Source of the DNA: JBEBSD01 sp040394475
GTDB taxonomy: Bacteria; Bacteroidota; Bacteroidia; Cytophagales; Spirosomataceae
DNA length: 64,000 nucleotides
Reading direction: 5' to 3'
Assembly: GCA_040394475.1 (NCBI GenBank)
Contig: JBEBSD010000002.1
Coordinates: forward strand, 118,350-182,349
Part shown: one piece after another, positions 34,657 through 42,918 of the stretch
Numbering within the stretch: the first letter of the stretch is position 1
Layout: each line of letters starts with the position of its first letter
The notes under the pieces: model-generated
Told to the model about the DNA's origin: nothing
What the model saw: only the letters and a program-made list of their open reading frames with translations
Databases searched by the model: none
Position numbers and translations under genes: made by a program

Positions 34657-35673
34657 TTGGAGAAAGCGTTTGAGCACCTGCAGGCGGCACATTGCGAAAA
34701 TGGGGTAACTACCGCGTTACTCCGTCACCAGGGACTGGACTTTATGACGGAACCGCTGGCTTTTGGAATGGGTTCAGGATTGTTTTACATCCAGATACCG
34801 TTCCTGACTGTCAACAACGGTCCGGCCATCTCGTTTCGTACCATGCCGGGCGCTATTTTCTCAAGAACCTGTAAATCGCTGGAAGTAAGAATATTACGTA
34901 AAAGGTTTAGTGCAGAATCCACGGCTGAGCGTTACCTGGATCAATTGATTGCCAAGGGGATTCCGGTCGGATGCCAGGTAGGTGTTTTTCACCTGCCTTA
35001 TTTCCCGGTTGAATACCGGTTCCATTTCAACGCGCATAACCTGATTGTTTTTGGAAAGGAAGCGGACCGCTACCAGGTGAGCGATCCGGTCATGGAAATT
35101 ACAACGACCCTGACGCGGGACGAACTGACGAAAGTAAGGTTTGCCAAAGGCCCGCTGTCGCCCCGGGGGCAGGCCTACTTCCCGGTGAATACCGTTCCGG
35201 TTACGGAAGATATGATCCGTATGGGAATAAAAAGGGGGATCAGGCGGAATGTGCGGGATATGTTACGGATTCCGGGCGGATTTGCGGGGGTGCAGGGCAT
35301 CCGGTATACCGCCAACCGGATCCGCAAATGGCGGGAAAAGCTGGGTGTCCGGAAAGCAGGATTGTTTTTGGGGCAAATTGTCCGGATGCAGGAGGAGATT
35401 GGTACCGGAGGCGGCGGGTTCCGGTTTTTGTACGGAGCCTTTCTGGAAGAAGCTTTCGGCTATATTCCGGATGAAGGGTTGTTGCGGCTGTCAGAAGAGT
35501 TTACAAAAGCAGGAGATATGTGGCGGGCAAATGCTGTTAAAATGGCCGGTGTATACAGGGGAAGAGCTACAGAACAGGCAGACTTTGATGAAATAGCCGA
35601 CCGGATGGAAGCAATCAGAGAGGTGGAAAAACAGGCGTTTAGAAAACTGTCCGAACTGAAATCGCTTAACTAA
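34657..35673 (+). CDS. BtrH N-terminal domain protein
   Basis: 338 residues. The first 140 look like the BtrH N-terminal domain (QAAHCENGVTTALLRHQG, with a conserved Cys; then PLAFGMGSGLFYIQ), a papain-like acyltransferase fold known from butirosin acyl transfer. The rest is a helical DUF4872-type region. In flexirubin loci such a protein could move an acyl or aryl group, for example from carrier protein to the resorcinol; this is an inference. The start is TTG at 34657, two bases after the previous stop; the HCENG motif only ten residues in supports it. The ABC ATPase gene begins two bases after its stop. Confidence 0.78.
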   Translation: MEKAFEHLQAAHCENGVTTALLRHQGLDFMTEPLAFGMGSGLFYIQIPFLTVNNGPAISFRTMPGAIFSRTCKSLEVRILRKRFSAESTAERYLDQLIAKGIPVGCQVGVFHLPYFPVEYRFHFNAHNLIVFGKEADRYQVSDPVMEITTTLTRDELTKVRFAKGPLSPRGQAYFPVNTVPVTEDMIRMGIKRGIRRNVRDMLRIPGGFAGVQGIRYTANRIRKWREKLGVRKAGLFLGQIVRMQEEIGTGGGGFRFLYGAFLEEAFGYIPDEGLLRLSEEFTKAGDMWRANAVKMAGVYRGRATEQADFDEIADRMEAIREVEKQAFRKLSELKSLN

Positions 35674-35675
35674 CG

Positions 35676-36422
35676 ATGGATATAGGCATACATGGTGTGT
35701 GTTATCGCTACCCTAACGAAGTGGAGGATACCCTTCAGAATATTAACCTGAGAATCGAGCCGGGTGATATATTCGGATTGCTGGGACCGAATGGCGCGGG
35801 GAAAACGACCCTGATTTCGTTATTGGTAGGGCTCATTGTTCCCATGGAAGGTATTATCGCCTATTCCCGTGACAGCCAGGTCCTGACAACAGCCGCTATG
35901 CGGAGCAGCATCGGGTATGTGCCCCAGGAGTACGCTTTTTATCCCGAGTTGACCCCCCGCCAGAATTTTGCGTATTTTGGTGCAATGTACAATTTATCCG
36001 CTTCGGATATTGCACAACGTTCGGAAGAACTGATGGAGGTCCTGGGGCTGGCGCAGGTTCAGGATAAACGGATGAGCACTTTTTCGGGGGGGATGAAACG
36101 ACGGGTAAACCTGGCAATCGGGATTCTGCATCGTCCGGACGTGTTGTTTCTGGATGAGCCGACTGTTGGGGTAGATGTGCAGAGTAAGTACGCCATCGTC
36201 CGTTTTCTGAAAGGGCTGAACCGGAACGGGATGGCTATCGTATATACTTCTCATCACCTTGCCGAGGCGGAGGAATTATGCAATCGCATTGCGTTGCTGG
36301 ACCACGGGAAAGTGATCGTCCAGGGGACGCTGTCCCGTTTGTTGGCGGAACACGGACAACGTGATTTACAATCGCTGTTCCTGGCGCTGACCGGGGATGC
36401 TTACCGCGATCAAACTTTGTAA
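35676..36422 (+). CDS. ABC transporter ATP-binding protein (flexirubin locus)
   Basis: 248 residues with a complete ABC ATPase: Walker A GPNGAGKT (37-44), Q-loop region YVPQEYAFYPELT, signature STFSGGMKRRVNLA, Walker B VLFLDEPTVGVD and switch YTSHHLAEAEE. The membrane partner is encoded next, overlapping by 26 bases. The pair resembles ABC-2 exporters, and in this setting may move the pigment or a lipid precursor to the outer membrane side. That cargo is an inference from position. Confidence 0.92.
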   Translation: MDIGIHGVCYRYPNEVEDTLQNINLRIEPGDIFGLLGPNGAGKTTLISLLVGLIVPMEGIIAYSRDSQVLTTAAMRSSIGYVPQEYAFYPELTPRQNFAYFGAMYNLSASDIAQRSEELMEVLGLAQVQDKRMSTFSGGMKRRVNLAIGILHRPDVLFLDEPTVGVDVQSKYAIVRFLKGLNRNGMAIVYTSHHLAEAEELCNRIALLDHGKVIVQGTLSRLLAEHGQRDLQSLFLALTGDAYRDQTL

Positions 36423-37719
36423 GCATATTAGGAAGGTGAATATACATAAACTGACGGCGTCGCTCAAGAAGGAGTTCTTGTTGCTTTGGAGCGATAAGGC
36501 GGGGCTCTCTTTAATGTTTGCGATGCCCCTTTTGCTGGTATTTGTGATTACCGTTATCCAGGACAGTGCCCTTAAAGTGGCGTCTGAGAACCGGGTAGCG
36601 TTGTTGGTTGCCAATCACGACAGGGGCAGCTCGGGCGAAGTCTTGCTGGATAAACTGCAGGCCTCGGGGTTGTTTGAGCTTTCCGTTCAGAATGAACTGG
36701 AGGAAAGAGACCTCAATGGCGAGCTGCTGAGTAAGGGCCGGTTGATGGCCTTGTACATACCGGAGACATTCACGGAAGGACTGGAAAAGAGCGCCAGGGA
36801 AGTGAGTACCCTGATGTTGCGGGACCTGGGAATGGACTACGATCCGAAAGCGCTGGTGCTGCCGGTCAAACCGTCCGTCTCTTTTTATTTCGATCCGGTG
36901 CTCCAGGAAAATTTTACGTATTCCATCCAGAGTATTATCCGGGCGTATATGACCAATGTGGAAACTTCCCTTGTGATCGACCGCCTTTATGCGGACACGG
37001 AAATAGAGGTCTCTCCCGATTTGCTCAAGGAAAAAATGCTCTCGAACCGTGTGTCGATCAACGCATTTGCCGCCAGCCGGGGGAAGTCGGGTTTACAACC
37101 TAACAGTACCCAGCACAACGTACCTGCCTGGACGATTTTTGCGATGTTTTTTATGGTTGTTTCGCTGGGCGCCAACGTGGTAAAGGAAAGGATCAACGGC
37201 AGTTTTCTCCGGCTGAAAACCATGCCAACCAGCTTTTTCCTGGTGATTTTCAGTAAAATGCTGGTGTATGTTGTCGTAGCCGTCTTGCAGGTCGCATTGA
37301 TTTTTTCGATAGGAGTATATGTGTTCGGACGGATAGGGTTGCATCCGCTGACCATTCCTGCCCATTACGGCGCATTTGCAATGGTGGTGCTTCTCAGCAG
37401 CCTGGCAGCTGTCAGTTATGCATTGCTGATCGGAGTATTTGCTAAAAGTAATGAGCAGGCAAATGCTTTCGGCGCTATTTCCATTGTCCTGTTTGCCGCG
37501 TTGGGAGGAATCTGGGTTCCGACATTTGTGATGCCTGATTTCATGCAGGTAATCAGTAAGTTTTCTCCGTTGCAATGGTGTTTGCAGGGATTTTATATAC
37601 TATTTTTGAAGGAAGGCAGCTGGGATGATTTAAAGTGGGTAATTTTGTATTTGCTGCTGTTTGTGGGAGTATGCCAGCTCGGGATTTACCTGAAACTCCG
37701 GGCGGAGAAACTGGTTTGA
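36397..37719 (+). CDS. ABC-2 type transporter permease
   Basis: 440 residues. One helix at about 40-60, a large extracytoplasmic domain (about 65-250), then five helices (about 250-435), the layout of ABC-2 permeases of the exporter type. The annotated ATG at 36397 overlaps the ATPase gene by 26 bases; a GTG at 36436 (MNIHKLTASLKKEF) is a good alternative and would remove the overlap. It pairs with the upstream ATPase and is followed six bases later by an acyl carrier protein gene, so it is part of the pigment operon. Confidence 0.88.
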   Translation: MLTAIKLCKHIRKVNIHKLTASLKKEFLLLWSDKAGLSLMFAMPLLLVFVITVIQDSALKVASENRVALLVANHDRGSSGEVLLDKLQASGLFELSVQNELEERDLNGELLSKGRLMALYIPETFTEGLEKSAREVSTLMLRDLGMDYDPKALVLPVKPSVSFYFDPVLQENFTYSIQSIIRAYMTNVETSLVIDRLYADTEIEVSPDLLKEKMLSNRVSINAFAASRGKSGLQPNSTQHNVPAWTIFAMFFMVVSLGANVVKERINGSFLRLKTMPTSFFLVIFSKMLVYVVVAVLQVALIFSIGVYVFGRIGLHPLTIPAHYGAFAMVVLLSSLAAVSYALLIGVFAKSNEQANAFGAISIVLFAALGGIWVPTFVMPDFMQVISKFSPLQWCLQGFYILFLKEGSWDDLKWVILYLLLFVGVCQLGIYLKLRAEKLV

Positions 37720-37725
37720 AATTTT

Positions 37726-38013
37726 ATGACGAATACTATGGCCCAACTGGAATTGGAAAGCTTAAAACCCGTTCTGAAACAACAGATTGTTCAATACCTC
37801 AATTTGTTGGATATTCGACCGGAGGAAATCCGGGACGATGAACCCTTGTTTGGGGGAAATCTCGGACTGGATTCTATCGATTCGCTGGAACTGGTTGTTT
37901 TGCTGGAAAGGGAATACGGGATCAAAATCAATAACCCGGCGGAAGGGCGCAAAATTCTGGTGGATATCAATCACATGGCGGATTATATCCTGAAAAACGT
38001 TCAGGCGGGTTGA
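37726..38013 (+). CDS. Acyl carrier protein of the flexirubin locus
   Basis: 95 residues with the carrier-protein motif GLDSIDSLELVVLLE; Ser50 is the 4'-phosphopantetheine site. The D-S-I variant and low similarity to the housekeeping AcpP at 48.7 kb indicate a pathway-specific carrier for the polyene or resorcinol chain. The ATG at 37738 (MAQLELES) is an alternative start. It sits between the ABC permease and the ketosynthase gene. Confidence 0.9.
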   Translation: MTNTMAQLELESLKPVLKQQIVQYLNLLDIRPEEIRDDEPLFGGNLGLDSIDSLELVVLLEREYGIKINNPAEGRKILVDINHMADYILKNVQAG

Positions 38014-38023
38014 TCGGACAGGC

Positions 38024-39223
38024 ATGATGCAGGTGGTGGTTACTGGTGTGGGAATGGTTACCCCGATAGGGAATAATGTCGCGGAAAATCTGGAGAACCT
38101 GCGTGCCGGCAGGCACGGCATTGGCCGGGCGGTGTTTTTTGAATCGGCATATGCAGATACCCTGCCTTTCGGCGAAGTTAAACTCAGTCCGGACGACCTG
38201 GAAGCCGCGTTGCCGGACCAGGACCTGACAGGTTATACACGCACGTGCATGCTGGCAACACTGGCCTTTCGTGAGGCCGTAGCCGACGCCGGCCTGACCG
38301 GCAAAGAGCTTTCCGGCTTGGACACGGGAGTGATTTCTGCTTCTACGGTAGGAGGCATGTGCCTGACGGATCAATTGTACCGGGAAGCAAGTGTACTCGA
38401 TACCGCTTCGGAATTTGTAGATGCCTACAGCGCTGCGGCCCATACCTTGCAGCTCGTCCGCAGGTTTGGAATCCGGGGTTTTTCCGATACCATTAATACC
38501 GCTTGTTCCTCTTCTGCAAATGCCATTTTAATGGGTGTCCGTCTGATCCGGGCAGGACGGCTGAAACGCGTAATCGTGGGGGGTGTCGACAGTCTTGCCA
38601 AGTATACGGTGAATGGGTTCAACGCCCTGAAAATCTTATCGGATGCACCCTGCCGGCCCTTTGATGCCAACCGGACGGGTCTTAATCTCGGAGAAGCTGC
38701 CGCGTACCTCGTGTTGGAACCGGAAGACCTGGCCGCGGGTAAAAAACACTACGGTTCCGTGCAGGGCTATGGCAACAGCAACGATGCCTACCACGCCTCC
38801 GCTTTATCCGATCAGGCTACCGGTGTGGTGCTGGCAATGCGGGGGGCTTTGCAGACCGCCGGAATCCAGCCAGGCCAGGTGGCATATATCAACACCCATG
38901 GTACGGGAACCGTCAACAACGATCAAACCGAATTATACGGAATTACCCGGGTTTTTGAAAAAGTGCCGGCCTTTAGTTCTACCAAAGGGTACACCGGGCA
39001 CACACTCGGCGCCGCGGGCGCATTGGAAGCCATCTACAGTCTGATGAGCCTTCGGCATGCCGAAATCTATCCTAACCTGCATTTTCAAACCCCCATACCG
39101 GCGCTGGGACACCGTCCGGTCGTCAGCTATCAGAAGGTTGATTCCATCGAATATATTCTGTCAAATTCATTCGGGTTTGGCGGGAATTGTACATCATTGA
39201 TATTTGGCCCCCCACAACCGTAG
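38024..39223 (+). CDS. Beta-ketoacyl-ACP synthase (KAS I/II type) of the flexirubin locus
   Basis: 399 residues with catalytic Cys161 in NTACSSSANAI, the two histidines in INTHGTGTVNND and GYTGHTLGAAGA, and the C-terminal NSFGFGGNCTSLIF. It is a full ketosynthase, distinct from the housekeeping FabF at 47.4 kb, and would extend the aryl polyene or fatty chain on the upstream carrier protein. It ends the run of pathway genes here. Its TAG stop lies inside a GTAGAGACG repeat, and repeats fill the space to the DEAD-box gene. The dehydratase, reductase, further ketosynthases and ammonia lyase expected for flexirubin are not in the window. Confidence 0.9.
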   Translation: MMQVVVTGVGMVTPIGNNVAENLENLRAGRHGIGRAVFFESAYADTLPFGEVKLSPDDLEAALPDQDLTGYTRTCMLATLAFREAVADAGLTGKELSGLDTGVISASTVGGMCLTDQLYREASVLDTASEFVDAYSAAAHTLQLVRRFGIRGFSDTINTACSSSANAILMGVRLIRAGRLKRVIVGGVDSLAKYTVNGFNALKILSDAPCRPFDANRTGLNLGEAAAYLVLEPEDLAAGKKHYGSVQGYGNSNDAYHASALSDQATGVVLAMRGALQTAGIQPGQVAYINTHGTGTVNNDQTELYGITRVFEKVPAFSSTKGYTGHTLGAAGALEAIYSLMSLRHAEIYPNLHFQTPIPALGHRPVVSYQKVDSIEYILSNSFGFGGNCTSLIFGPPQP

Positions 39224-39512
39224 AGACGTAAGGCATTACGTCTTTTCCGCGGCGCGGCGTTGCGTTGGTTGCGTTGTGGAAACGTTTCGGGCGGCACACG
39301 GTGGCGCGGCGTTGGTTGCGTTGTGGAAACGTTTTCGGGCGCACACGGTGGTGCGGCGTTGCGTTGGTCGCGTTGTGGAAACGTTTCGGGCGCACACGGT
39401 GGTGCGGCGCGGCGTTGGTTGCGTTGTGGAAACGTTTTCGGGCGCACACGGTGGTGCGGCGCGGCGTTGGTCGCGTTGTGGAAACGTTTCGGGCGCACAC
39501 GGCGGTGCGCCC
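39220..39512. repeat. GTAGAGACG repeat and 47-52-bp tandem block between convergent genes
   Basis: It opens with GTAGAGACGTAAGGC (39220), which supplies the ketosynthase stop. Then come five tandem units anchored by GTTGTGGAAACGTT at 39273, 39320, 39372, 39423 and 39475 (periods 47, 52, 51, 52), each with GGGCGCACACGGTGGTGCGG-type inverted arms. It closes with GGGCGCAC/GTGCGCCC and CCCTAC, whose complement TAG is the helicase stop. Long open frames on both strands here are an effect of the repeat. Confidence 0.85.
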
Positions 39513-40781
39513 CTACCGGTGTTTATTACGTGGTGAATGCCGTTGAGACGCCCCCGCCGTTGCAGGCGATTTACCCGGGCGGGGCGGCCGTTGCGGGCGT
39601 TTTCCGTTTTTGCCGGCCTCCTCCTGCCGGGCAGCTATCTTTTCAACAGTCAGCGGATAGGGATGCTCCTCTATAATCGGAATGGTTTTCTGAATGGTTT
39701 TCTGAATATCCGTCAGATAGCTCGTTTCTTCTGAATCGCAAAAAGAAAATGCTGTTCCGCCCAGGCCCGCCCTGCCGGTCCGCCCGATCCGGTGGACGTA
39801 TGATTCCGGGATGTTCGGCAGGTCGTAATTGATAACATAGGCCAGTTCGTCGATGTCGATCCCTCGGGCAGCGATATCCGTAGCTACCAAAACACGGATC
39901 TCCCGGCTTTTGAACTGACTCAGGGCACGTTGACGGGCATTCTGTGATTTGTCGCCATGAATGGCCGCAGAAGGAATACGCTTTTTCTGGAGCTCTTTGA
40001 CGATCCGGTCAGCACCGTGCTTGGTACGTGCAAAAACCAGGGAATGATCGATTCCTTTTTCTTCCAGGAGATGGACCAGCAAATTCCTTTTCTCGGCCTT
40101 ATCCACAAAAAGAACATACTGATCAATCTTTTCAGCAGTAGTGGATTCCGGCGTTACTTCAACCTTAACGGGGCTATGCAGTATTTTGGCGGCCAGCTTT
40201 TGAATTTCAGCCGGCATAGTAGCAGAGAACAGCAGGGTTTGCCGTTGTTCCGGCAGCAGTGCGATCACCCGTTTTACATCGTGAATGAAGCCCATATCCA
40301 ACATACGGTCGGCTTCGTCCAGGACAAAATGTTCCAACCCTTTCAGCTTAATGAAACCCTGATTGACCAGATCCAGAAGCCTGCCGGGAGTGGCAATCAG
40401 AATGTCCACCCCTCTTCGGAGCGCATCGGTTTGTGCCTGCTGCCCGACACCCCCATAGATCACCAGGCTTTTCAGCGGCAGGTGACGGCCATAGGTGGTA
40501 AAGCTCTCATGAATCTGGATAGCAAGCTCCCGGGTGGGCGTAAGGATCAGCGCCTTAATCGGACGGTGCGACTTTATTTCGGGTTGTGCCTGAAGCAGTT
40601 GTAAAATCGGGATGGCAAAGGCTGCTGTTTTGCCTGTTCCTGTCTGGGCGCAGCCAAGCAGGTCTTTATGATCCAGTACATACGGGATCGCTTGCTCCTG
40701 GATAGGAGTAGGTGCGGTATAACCCTCGGTCGCCAGGGCTTTGAGGATTGGCTCAATGAGCTGTAGGTCTTTAAATTGCAA
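39513..40781 (-). CDS. DEAD-box RNA helicase, RhlE-like
   Basis: 422 residues, ATP-dependent RNA helicase. Motifs: Q-motif (TPIQEQAI), AQTGTGKT, PTRELAIQ, TPGRLLDLV, VLDEADRMLDMGF, SATMP, ARTKHG, ATDIAARGIDIDEL and HRIGRTGRAG. The C-terminal tail (about 380-422) is basic and proline-rich, like RhlE proteins that act in ribosome assembly or RNA decay, often at low temperature. The start is a TTG at 40781, which follows the expected pattern of the family (MQFKDLQLIEPIL). It stands alone, convergent with the flexirubin operon, and its TAG is inside a repeat. Confidence 0.92.
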   Translation of the reverse strand: MQFKDLQLIEPILKALATEGYTAPTPIQEQAIPYVLDHKDLLGCAQTGTGKTAAFAIPILQLLQAQPEIKSHRPIKALILTPTRELAIQIHESFTTYGRHLPLKSLVIYGGVGQQAQTDALRRGVDILIATPGRLLDLVNQGFIKLKGLEHFVLDEADRMLDMGFIHDVKRVIALLPEQRQTLLFSATMPAEIQKLAAKILHSPVKVEVTPESTTAEKIDQYVLFVDKAEKRNLLVHLLEEKGIDHSLVFARTKHGADRIVKELQKKRIPSAAIHGDKSQNARQRALSQFKSREIRVLVATDIAARGIDIDELAYVINYDLPNIPESYVHRIGRTGRAGLGGTAFSFCDSEETSYLTDIQKTIQKTIPIIEEHPYPLTVEKIAARQEEAGKNGKRPQRPPRPGKSPATAGASQRHSPRNKHR

Positions 40782-40832
40782 AAGTATTGGTTGTTAAATA
40801 AGAAAGCGCACTGTAGTTGCGCGCAGGTTTTG

Positions 40833-40840
40833 CAAATATA
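40833..40840 (-). promoter_or_regulatory. -7 element of the DEAD-box helicase gene
   Basis: On the minus strand TATATTTG matches the consensus and lies about 50 bases before the TTG start. An eight-base inverted repeat (ACCGGATG/CATCCGGT, 40851-40872) sits just upstream, over the -33 region, and could be an operator or cold-sensitive structure. Confidence 0.5.
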
Positions 40841-41000
40841 GCGATAATTTACCGGATGCAGCTACATCCGGTCCGGCCGGGGAACAGCGGATGCCAGGGG
40901 AAATCACGGAATAGGGCAGGAAACAGAAATTTAACCGGTCCGGGAAAGTATATGCGGCGTATTACTTAGTCTACGGTTTTTAAAGATATCCAAAAAAGAC

Positions 41001-41008
41001 TAATTTTG
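41001..41008 (+). promoter_or_regulatory. -7 element of the 41-45.7 kb operon
   Basis: TAATTTTG matches TAnnTTTG and is followed by C. It is 48 bases before the ATG at 41057 and rules out a longer reading-frame start at TTG 41006, which lies inside it. Confidence 0.55.
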
Positions 41009-41056
41009 CTGCTGTTGAAAAACAATAACAGCACTGAACAGGATCTGAATACTATT

Positions 41057-41995
41057 ATGCCCTGGATTAAAAAAGGACTTGTCTATAAGCCGACAGGAGA
41101 CTTGGCACACAGCCGGACACACGCACAGGCACCGTTTGCTTATGAACATCCTGACTTCCTGCGTATTTACTTCTCCTCAAGAGATGAGCACATGCAGAGC
41201 AGGCCGACTTATATTGATGTGGATTACGACGATTTTACAAAAATAAAATACATTCATGATCAGCCGGTTATAGATGTCGGTTACCCGGGAGAAAACGATG
41301 AAACGGGGGTGATGCCCTCCTGGCTGGTGAACCGCCCGGATGGAGAAGTCTGGTTATACTATACAGGATGGAACCGTACGGTGAATTCTTACCGCCTTTC
41401 CATCGGGTTAGCGGTCAGTGCCGATGGCGGAGTTACGTTCCAAAAGAAGTTCAGGGGGCCGGTGCTGGATCGCAATATTCATGACCCGGTTTGGGCGGCG
41501 ATGCCGAGCGTGATGGTCGAGGAAGACGGTACCTGGCGGATGTGGTATATTTCATGCCAGAAATGTGTATACATTCATGGGTATCCGGAACCCTATTACC
41601 GGTGTCATTCGGCAGTGTCGCGGGATGGCATTCAATGGCAGATCAGCGATGTGCCCGCCATTGAATTTGATGACTTCCTGGATGCCGTGGGAAGACCCAG
41701 TGTGGTGAAGGAAAACGGTATCTATAAAATGTACTATTCATACCGCAACGCGAGAGACTACAGGACGGACCCGAACTATAGTTACCGGCTGGGATATGCA
41801 GAGTCTGAAGATGGAGTGCACTGGGAGCGAAAGGATGCGCAGGTCGGGATTGAACGCTCGCCGGACCCGCATGATTTTGATTATCAAATGATGAATTATG
41901 CGCACTATTATATAAGAGGCGATAAAAAGTATTTATTTTACAACGGTAACGGATTCGGGGCCTCCGGTTTCGGCTATGCTACTTGGGAAGATTAA
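41057..41995 (+). CDS. Five-bladed beta-propeller glycosidase-like protein
   Basis: 312 residues from the ATG at 41057. The repeated blades with Asp/Trp-rich turns (LYYTGWNR, MWYISCQKC, MYYSYRNARD, LFYNGNG) are typical of the GH32/43/62/68/117/130 superfamily, but I cannot assign a family or tell whether the catalytic acids are complete. No signal peptide is seen, so it probably works in the cytoplasm. The neighbours (PhyH, GT2, ABC exporter) suggest it acts on a sugar-containing product or precursor made by this operon, rather than in food breakdown. Confidence 0.7.
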   Translation: MPWIKKGLVYKPTGDLAHSRTHAQAPFAYEHPDFLRIYFSSRDEHMQSRPTYIDVDYDDFTKIKYIHDQPVIDVGYPGENDETGVMPSWLVNRPDGEVWLYYTGWNRTVNSYRLSIGLAVSADGGVTFQKKFRGPVLDRNIHDPVWAAMPSVMVEEDGTWRMWYISCQKCVYIHGYPEPYYRCHSAVSRDGIQWQISDVPAIEFDDFLDAVGRPSVVKENGIYKMYYSYRNARDYRTDPNYSYRLGYAESEDGVHWERKDAQVGIERSPDPHDFDYQMMNYAHYYIRGDKKYLFYNGNGFGASGFGYATWED

Positions 41996-42067
41996 AGATT
42001 CGGGTTACTATACGAGGGTTACGCTATCAATCAAGTGAATGCTCCAACCATGCCATAAATTAATTGA

Positions 42068-42895
42068 ATGATGAAAAATAAGAGAGAAAGTTTCCGGAAA
42101 GACGGATTTGTCATTCTCCGTGATTTTTTTGACAAACAGATCCTGAGGGATATCCATAGAGAGGCGCGCCGGATTTTTGCGGTACAGATTAAACGGGTAC
42201 TGAACCGGGAGACGGATCTTGATAATGAAGAAGACTTCGATGACGCGATGTACGCTTTCTTCGAGAAGGATTTTGATGCCTTCGTCCAGACAGGCAAAAC
42301 GGTGCAGCATTTGATTTCCCTTCACCGGCTGGGTACAGATCCGTCGGTAATGAGCCAGTTGAAGGAGATAGGGTTGTCCGATCCGGTGATCGGTGTAAGG
42401 CCGGCTATGCAGTTCAACAGCCGGTACTTGTCGCACAACGGGAGCAAGCACTGGAAACTGGACCCCCATCAGGACTGGCGCACAGGACAGGGGTCACTGG
42501 ACAGTGCTGTTTTCTGGTTTCCGCTTGTTCCTGCTGATAAGGAACTGGGGTGTATCCAGGTGATGCCGGGCAGCCATCTGAAAGGTTTGATGGAGGCCGA
42601 TACTTCCGGTTACCAGGGAGGGATACTTACCGAACTGGATAAAGATGCTTTCATTCAGACAGAACTGGAAGTAGGGGATGCGGTATTGTTTTCTACTCTT
42701 CTGGTGCATCAGTCGGGCAACAATACTACCCAACGGATTCGTTGGTCGGTTCAATTCCGGTACAATAACCTGGACGACCCCACTTTTATTGAGCGGGCTT
42801 ACCCTATGGCCTATATTTATAAACCCGAAGAACAATTGTTAACACCTGGATTCCCTACTGTCGAACATATAAAGGAGGTATTTACAAAGGCGTAG
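42068..42895 (+). CDS. Phytanoyl-CoA dioxygenase (PhyH) family protein
   Basis: 275 residues. Iron- and 2-oxoglutarate-dependent oxygenase fold: the HxD pair in LDPHQDWRTG, the distal His in LVHQSGNNTTQ and the 2-oxoglutarate Arg in RIRWSVQFRYN are all visible, so it should be active. PhyH proteins hydroxylate lipids, sugars or natural products; the substrate here is unknown. It lies between the propeller protein and the GT2 gene on one strand with gaps of 72 and 23 bases. Confidence 0.85.
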   Translation: MMKNKRESFRKDGFVILRDFFDKQILRDIHREARRIFAVQIKRVLNRETDLDNEEDFDDAMYAFFEKDFDAFVQTGKTVQHLISLHRLGTDPSVMSQLKEIGLSDPVIGVRPAMQFNSRYLSHNGSKHWKLDPHQDWRTGQGSLDSAVFWFPLVPADKELGCIQVMPGSHLKGLMEADTSGYQGGILTELDKDAFIQTELEVGDAVLFSTLLVHQSGNNTTQRIRWSVQFRYNNLDDPTFIERAYPMAYIYKPEEQLLTPGFPTVEHIKEVFTKA

Positions 42896-42918
42896 TGCGG
42901 CCTTGGAACAGTGAGTTT

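Noticed and set aside
39123..39676. Several long overlapping open frames on both strands with repeated peptides (for example RGNVSGAHGG)
   Set aside because: They are translations of the 47-52-bp tandem repeat, which is nearly a multiple of three and lacks stops; there is no start context or conserved protein.
41006..41056. Upstream TTG extension of the propeller gene
   Set aside because: The TTG is part of the -7 element TAATTTTG, so it would not be on the mRNA.
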